A stretch of 6,007 bases of DNA, from NCBI GenBank assembly GCA_041744735.1, contig JBGTKH010000653.1, forward strand, positions 1 through 6,007. Direction: 5' to 3'. The translations under genes and the position numbers were made by a program. The number at the start of each line of letters is the position of its first letter. Positions within the stretch are counted from its first letter, which is position 1. This stretch comes from JBGTKH01 sp041744735 (lineage in GTDB: Bacteria > Planctomycetota > Planctomycetia > Pirellulales > Pirellulaceae). The notes beneath the pieces were generated by a model. It ran no database searches. It was not told the DNA's origin and was given only the letters and a program-made list of their open reading frames with translations. Below, one piece after another: positions 1-6,007 of this stretch.

Positions 1-1127
1 CACAGCACCAGCGTGTCGTCGAGCAGTCCGCGGCGTTTCAGATCGGCCAATAAGCCGGCGATCGGTTGGTCGACCTCCTTGGCATTCTTCTCGTGGCCGC
101 CTTTCAGGTTGCCGTGTTGGTCCCACTTGAAACTGTGCGAAACCTGGATGTATCGCACGCCGGCTTCGGCACAGCGGCGGGCCAGCAGGCATTGGCGGCC
201 GAAGTCGTCGGTTTCCTTCGTCCCGATGCCGTACAGGGCCAGTGTCTCGACCGATTCGTCGGAAAGGTCGGTCAGTTTCGGCGCGGCCGATTGCATGCGG
301 AAGGCCAGCTCGAACGATTGAATCACGCCTTCGATGCGAGCGTCGTCGTCGCTGCGGCGCAGGTGATCGCGATTGAGCGATTGCAGGAAGTCGAGTTGCT
401 TGCGCTGTAAATCGGGCGGCACTTGGTCGTTTTGGATGTAGCGAATCTGAGCGCTGCTGACCGGCACACCGGCACTGCCGATCGCGGTGCCTTGATACTG
501 GGCCGGCAGGAACGCGCTGCCGTAGTTGCGCACGCCGCCGTGTCCGCGCGGCGGAGAGATCGTGATGAAGCCGGGCAAGTTTAGGTTCTCGCTGCCCAGC
601 CCGTACGTGACCCACGCGCCGACCGACGGCCGCACGAACGTGTCGTCGCCCGTGTGCAGCTTCATCACCGCCTGGCCGTGCGATTGCCCTTCCGTCTGCA
701 TGCTGTGAATCAGACACAAGTCATCCACGTGCCCGGCGACGTGCGGGAACAACTCCGACACCCACTGGCCGCACTGCCCGTGTTGCTGGAATTTCCACGG
801 CGAGCGCATCAGCTTGCGTTGCGTTTTCGGGTCCAGATTCATCGCCGGCTCGAACGGCAGATCCTTCCCATCGTCCGCCTGCAGCCGCGGCTTGTAGTCG
901 AACGTATCCACTTGGCTCGGCCCGCCGTGCATGAACAAAAAGATGATCCGCTTAGCCCGCGGCGTGACATGCGGCTGCTTCGCCACTGTGCCCGCCTCGT
1001 TCGCCGCCGTCTCCGAGCATAAGCCGGCCAGCGCTAAGTAGCCGAAGCCACTGGCGACCGACTGGAGCATTTGCCGGCGATTCGTGCTTTCATGCAAGAG
1101 ATGCGAATGCTGCGCCGAATGACTCAT
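1..1127 (-). CDS. DUF1501 domain protein, Tat-exported, C-terminus cut by window edge
   Basis: Open minus-strand frame from the ATG at 1127 to the left edge with no stop, giving about 375 residues. The N-terminus has a twin-arginine signal (TNRRQMLQSVASGFG, about residues 16-30) followed by a short hydrophobic stretch (YLALAGL), so export by the Tat system is likely. About residues 56-76 read RIIFLFMHGGPSQVDTFDY, the start block typical of DUF1501 proteins, which belong to the alkaline phosphatase/sulfatase-like fold group. Later blocks include WVTYGLGSENLNLPGF, RYIQVSHSFKWDQHGN (about 322-337) and LLDDTLVLW at the edge. The family's GGEFGRTP-type motif would follow immediately outside the window. 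The substrate is unknown. The gene normally follows a PSCyt1/DUF1549/DUF1553 gene, as it does here after an intervening cassette. The start lies 4 nt after the stop of the upstream HNH remnant, and no strong Shine-Dalgarno is visible. An in-frame GTG 12 nt upstream (1139) is a weaker alternative start. Confidence 0.93.
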   Translation of the reverse strand, partial: MSHSAQHSHLLHESTNRRQMLQSVASGFGYLALAGLCSETAANEAGTVAKQPHVTPRAKRIIFLFMHGGPSQVDTFDYKPRLQADDGKDLPFEPAMNLDPKTQRKLMRSPWKFQQHGQCGQWVSELFPHVAGHVDDLCLIHSMQTEGQSHGQAVMKLHTGDDTFVRPSVGAWVTYGLGSENLNLPGFITISPPRGHGGVRNYGSAFLPAQYQGTAIGSAGVPVSSAQIRYIQNDQVPPDLQRKQLDFLQSLNRDHLRRSDDDARIEGVIQSFELAFRMQSAAPKLTDLSDESVETLALYGIGTKETDDFGRQCLLARRCAEAGVRYIQVSHSFKWDQHGNLKGGHEKNAKEVDQPIAGLLADLKRRGLLDDTLVL

Positions 1128-1131
1128 AAGT

Positions 1132-1384
1132 TCACTCACTTGAAAATCTACCCAATGCGGCCAATTGTTTTCGGATGGCAACGATGGTCGGACGGTTCAT
1201 GTCCAATGCGAGCACCGTCGCGCGACCGACCGCTGTGTTTGGTTTGACTCTTAACCCTTGTGTCCACGCAAAATGTTCGGCCCAATTATCGTGTCTCGGA
1301 TTAAACAAGGGCGCAATACTCACATTTTTCATTGGCCCGGCTACGGACCAGCTTGTCCAAGTGCCGGGGAACGCGACGTTTCAT
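1132..1384 (-). pseudogene. HNH endonuclease remnant with internal frame-changing deletion
   Basis: Two pieces of one HNH-type endonuclease are visible in different frames. From the ATG at 1384 the frame reads MKRRVPRHLDKLVRSRAN, then EKCEYC, which is the N-terminal zinc-knuckle region of the family (compare VRxRAxxxCEYC). It then hits a stop at 1301-1303 after 27 residues. A second frame running to the stop at 1132-1134 carries the C-terminal part: APLFNPRHDNWAEHF, then VGRATVLALDMNRPTIV. This matches the usual LFNPRxxxWxEHF...GRATVxxLxxNRP tail. The frames switch at about 1305-1315. Everything between CEYC and LFNPR is missing, including the HNH histidines, the asparagine and the second CxxC pair. 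I infer that some 40-60 codons were lost. The start lies 2 nt after the stop of the small upstream gene. Nuclease activity is not expected. A 66-residue peptide could still be translated from an internal ATG at 1332. Confidence 0.85.
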
Positions 1385-1386
1385 GA

Positions 1387-1608
1387 CTACTCTCGGGCCA
1401 CCGCGCGCTCAGCTCGTAGTTTCAGCAACGAAAGCATGTCCGCTAACTCCGCCAGCGCTTCTGCCTCGCGGCGTTCCTTCGGTGTCAGCTTACCTCTTTC
1501 ATCCTGTTCGTCCAACAAATGCTGAAGGCGATGGTGCAGAGCGCGTGGCATCTTAAATCGGCGCCAATCCGTCGGCAGATCCAATTCGACCAATACTGAC
1601 TGGCTCAT
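1387..1608 (-). CDS. Small conserved-type protein, usual companion of HNH endonuclease genes (function unknown)
   Basis: An intact 73-residue frame with a good ribosome binding site. It begins MSQSVLVELDLPTDWRRFKM. A largely helical, strongly charged region follows (ALHHRLQHLLDEQDERGK, LTPKERREAEALAELADM), ending LSLLKLRAERAVARE. There is no signal peptide or membrane segment, so it is probably cytoplasmic. From memory, short proteins of this pattern (RLQxLLDxQD...LTxxERxEAExLxxLxxxLSLLxLRAER) often stand directly upstream of HNH endonuclease genes in planctomycetes and cyanobacteria. Here it likewise lies 2 nt before the HNH remnant. A paired role, such as an antitoxin-like or regulatory partner, is inference from that arrangement only. 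The gene sits 34 nt after the stop of the large cytochrome gene, in the same direction, and so is probably co-transcribed with it. It remains open although its partner is broken. Confidence 0.78.
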   Translation of the reverse strand: MSQSVLVELDLPTDWRRFKMPRALHHRLQHLLDEQDERGKLTPKERREAEALAELADMLSLLKLRAERAVARE

Positions 1609-1615
1609 GTTTTGT

Positions 1616-1619
1616 CTCC
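1616..1619 (-). promoter_or_regulatory. Ribosome binding site of the 73-residue protein
   Basis: GGAG on the minus strand, with a 7-nt spacer to the ATG at 1608. It lies in the 34-nt gap after the stop codon of the large cytochrome gene, which supports this start and independent initiation within a polycistronic message. Confidence 0.6.
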
Positions 1620-1642
1620 GCTGGTGCAGTTTGCTACTCTAA

Positions 1643-4774
<3,132 letters not shown>

Positions 4775-4934
4775 AGTTCAATGGTATCTTGCTGTTACGC
4801 AATCAGCCAGCCGATCATCGTGCAACCGTTACGATTGGTCTGATCGGTGTTACGCGCACGCGGGTCGGGGCGAAGATGTTCAGTTTTGCGGGGTGGCCGG
4901 GCCGGCGAAATGCGTGAAACGGCTGCCGGTAAGA

Positions 4935-5002
4935 CTGAAAACCTCAACTCCGACCCTAGCATTCTGTGGATAACTCGGTATCTTGATGAGAGTTGTTTTC
5001 AG
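4935..5002. repeat. Imperfect inverted repeat in the leader of the DUF1559 gene
   Basis: CTGAAAAC plus AACTC (4935-4950, with a 3-nt CTC bulge) pairs with GAGTTGTTTTCAG at 4990-5002, across a 39-nt loop. This gives 13 base pairs in the untranslated leader upstream of the start at 5064. It could be an RNA structure, a protein binding site, a degenerate palindromic element, or chance. Confidence 0.35.
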
Positions 5003-5050
5003 GTCGTCTGATGCGCGAACGGTGTCCGTCGGTCGTGCGGATCTTTTGGC

Positions 5051-5055
5051 GGAGG
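5051..5055 (+). promoter_or_regulatory. Ribosome binding site deciding the DUF1559 start
   Basis: GGAGG with an 8-nt spacer to the ATG at 5064. It selects this start over the upstream in-frame TTG at 4983 and ATG at 4986. The resulting N-terminus is the short basic leader expected ahead of a prepilin peptidase site. Confidence 0.8.
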
Positions 5056-5063
5056 CACGAGCA

Positions 5064-5903
5064 ATGACGCGGACGCGTCGAGATTCCGGGTTCACGCTGG
5101 TCGAAATGCTGGTGGTCATTGCGATCATTGGAATTTTGGTCGCGCTGCTGTTGCCAGCGGTGCAGGCGGCGCGCGAAGTGGCGCGGCGCACGCACTGCAA
5201 CAGCAACCTGCGGCAGATCGGCGTGGGCTTGCACAGCCACCACGCTCAGCACGAGCGATTCCCGGCGGCGCGCGAGGCACCGCGGCTGCCGTTTATGGTC
5301 AACTTCACCGGCCCACGTGGCTGGATGTACAGGATTCTGCCCTACGTGGAACAGGGCCACGTGCTCAAACTCTCGCACACCGACGCCAGCAACTCGCCGA
5401 TCGAAATCTACGTATGTCCTTCCGACGCGCGAGATCTTTCTCGGCCCGGTAGCTTTGGGCCGCACCAAGGCGCGTTCACCAGTTACGCGGGCGTGATCGG
5501 TTCCGATTGCAACATCGGCCAAAGCACCAACGGCGTGTTTGACGTACGCAGCTTGGGAATCAGCATCGATAAGATCACCGACGGCATGAGCAACACGTTG
5601 ATGATCGGCGAGCGTCCGCCGTCGCACGACGGCGGCTGGGGATGGTGGATGTGGAGCGACTATGACAGCTTTCTGTCAACACAACAGACGTATGCCTTTT
5701 ACAACGATTGCAGTCTGCCGGGCGTGTACTCGCGCGGCAACTTCAACGACGATTGTGAAAGCGCACATTTCTGGAGTCCGCATCCCAACGGCGGCCTGTG
5801 GTTGTACTGCGACGGTTCCGTGCGGTTCATGCCGTATTCGGGCAGCGCCATGACCATCCCGCTGGCCACGCGCTCGGGTGACGAGGTCGTGCCCAAAAGC
5901 TAA
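5064..5903 (+). CDS. DUF1559 protein with type IV pilin-like N-terminus and H-x9-DG tail
   Basis: A 279-residue protein. Residues 1-9 are a basic leader (MTRTRRDSG) followed directly by FTLVEMLVVIAIIGILVALLLPA, the prepilin-type cleavage/methylation signal. Cleavage is expected between G9 and F10, with a single membrane helix at about 10-32, leaving the rest outside the cytoplasm. Family blocks follow: VQAAREVARRTHCNSNLRQI after the helix, GWMYRILPYVEQG, YVCPSDAR, KITDGMSNTLMIGE (170-183), and the C-terminal H240-x9-D250-G251 motif (HPNGGLWLYCDGSVRF). This is the DUF1559 pseudopilin-like family, present in dozens to hundreds of copies in planctomycete genomes. The exact role is unknown; a surface or pseudopilus-like function is inferred from the N-terminus. 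The start is chosen on the ribosome binding site at 5051; a longer frame from 4983 would add 27 residues that do not fit a prepilin leader. The gene is divergent from the cytochrome gene, with no evidence of shared function. Confidence 0.94.
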   Translation: MTRTRRDSGFTLVEMLVVIAIIGILVALLLPAVQAAREVARRTHCNSNLRQIGVGLHSHHAQHERFPAAREAPRLPFMVNFTGPRGWMYRILPYVEQGHVLKLSHTDASNSPIEIYVCPSDARDLSRPGSFGPHQGAFTSYAGVIGSDCNIGQSTNGVFDVRSLGISIDKITDGMSNTLMIGERPPSHDGGWGWWMWSDYDSFLSTQQTYAFYNDCSLPGVYSRGNFNDDCESAHFWSPHPNGGLWLYCDGSVRFMPYSGSAMTIPLATRSGDEVVPKS

Positions 5904-5919
5904 CGCCGACGGCGTCAAT
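5903..5919 (+). terminator. Possible weak terminator after the DUF1559 gene
   Basis: A 5-bp stem, ACGCC/GGCGT (5903-5907 and 5911-5915) with a GAC loop, overlaps the stop codon and is followed by CAATTT. The stem is short and the T tract poor, so this is only a candidate. The palindromic repeat just downstream may be the effective transcript end. Confidence 0.2.
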
Positions 5920-5921
5920 TT

Positions 5922-6007
5922 GTAGCCGAATTCGCCAGACCAAATGGTAGCCGAATTCGCCAGAATTTGGTTTGTGAATTCATCACGTAACCGTCCAAAT
6001 TCTGGCG
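5922..6007. repeat. Third repeat family: direct repeat plus hairpin, cut by the right edge
   Basis: The 18-nt string GTAGCCGAATTCGCCAGA occurs at 5922-5939 and again at 5947-5964, a period of 25 nt. The second copy continues into the arm CGCCAGAATTTGG (5958-5970), whose exact reverse complement CCAAATTCTGGCG is at 5995-6007, with a 24-nt loop. The right arm reaches the last base of the window, so the palindrome probably continues towards a GAATTCGGCTAC end outside. It lies 18 nt past the stop of the DUF1559 gene, in non-coding DNA. Confidence 0.8.

Larger units (their letters stand above)
4775..5063. other. Intergenic region between divergent genes; no convincing promoter seen
   Basis: This 289-nt stretch separates the minus-strand cytochrome gene from the plus-strand pseudopilin gene, so it must hold both promoters unless the pseudopilin leader extends further. 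I see no good -35/-10 pair. A 7-bp inverted repeat (CCGATCA at 4811-4817, TGATCGG at 4841-4847) and a longer imperfect inverted repeat (4935-5002) are present. A TTG/ATG pair at 4983-4988 is in frame with the pseudopilin but has no supporting ribosome binding site. Confidence 0.55.

Noticed and set aside
1..1127. DUF1501 protein as a true sulfatase.
   Set aside because: No C-x-P-x-R formylglycine motif is seen in the visible part. The family shares only the broad alkaline phosphatase-like fold, so an enzymatic call would be overreach.
1175..1556. Plus-strand open frames of 74 and 116 residues across the HNH remnant.
   Set aside because: The minus strand here carries recognisable HNH and small-protein sequence; the plus-strand translations resemble nothing known.
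4811..4847. CCGATCA...TGATCGG inverted repeat between the divergent genes as an operator.
   Set aside because: Seven base pairs with a 23-nt spacer is within chance for a 289-nt region, and no regulator gene is nearby to support it.
4983..5063. Upstream TTG/ATG start for the DUF1559 protein, adding 27 residues.
   Set aside because: It has no ribosome binding site, and it would put a long leader before the prepilin cleavage site. The ATG at 5064 has GGAGG at 8 nt and gives the normal short basic leader.
4956..5627. A 223-residue minus-strand open frame opposite the DUF1559 gene.
   Set aside because: It overlaps the pseudopilin coding region, which has clear motifs and a ribosome binding site. 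The minus-strand translation shows no domain and is a shadow.

Overview
The window looks like chromosomal DNA of a planctomycete, most likely in or near the Pirellulales. The evidence is the gene content: a DUF1501 protein, a PSCyt1/DUF1549/DUF1553 'planctomycete cytochrome c' protein, and a DUF1559 pseudopilin-like protein with an H-x9-DG tail. These three families are strongly expanded in that phylum. Base composition is moderately GC-rich by eye, and several palindromic dispersed repeats are present. The family calls come from reading translated sequence; no database search was possible.

Layout. The left three quarters is a minus-strand cluster, read right to left. It starts with a large secreted cytochrome-type protein (4774 to 1643), followed by an intact 73-residue small protein (1608 to 1387), a broken HNH endonuclease gene (1384 to 1132), and a Tat-exported DUF1501 protein (1127, running off the left edge). 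In planctomycetes the PSCyt1/DUF1549/DUF1553 gene is commonly followed directly by the DUF1501 gene. Here a small-protein/HNH cassette sits between them with very tight spacing (34, 2 and 4 nt). The HNH gene has kept its start and its C-terminal third but has lost the HNH core to an internal, frame-changing deletion.

On the right, a divergent plus-strand gene (5064 to 5903) encodes a DUF1559 protein with a type IV pilin-like N-terminus. A 289-nt intergenic region separates the two transcription directions. The right edge (5922 to 6007) holds another dispersed-type repeat, cut by the window boundary.

The most striking feature is that the large cytochrome gene carries three palindromic elements inside its reading frame: 57, 93 and 87 nt, all multiples of three, each lying in a linker between conserved blocks. 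Two belong to one family with 29-nt arms, read in the same frame, and show a covarying base pair between copies. The third belongs to a different family and encodes GQASSLP/GQAGSLP peptides. The gene appears to have absorbed mobile palindromes as extra protein segments, similar in concept to Rickettsia palindromic elements.
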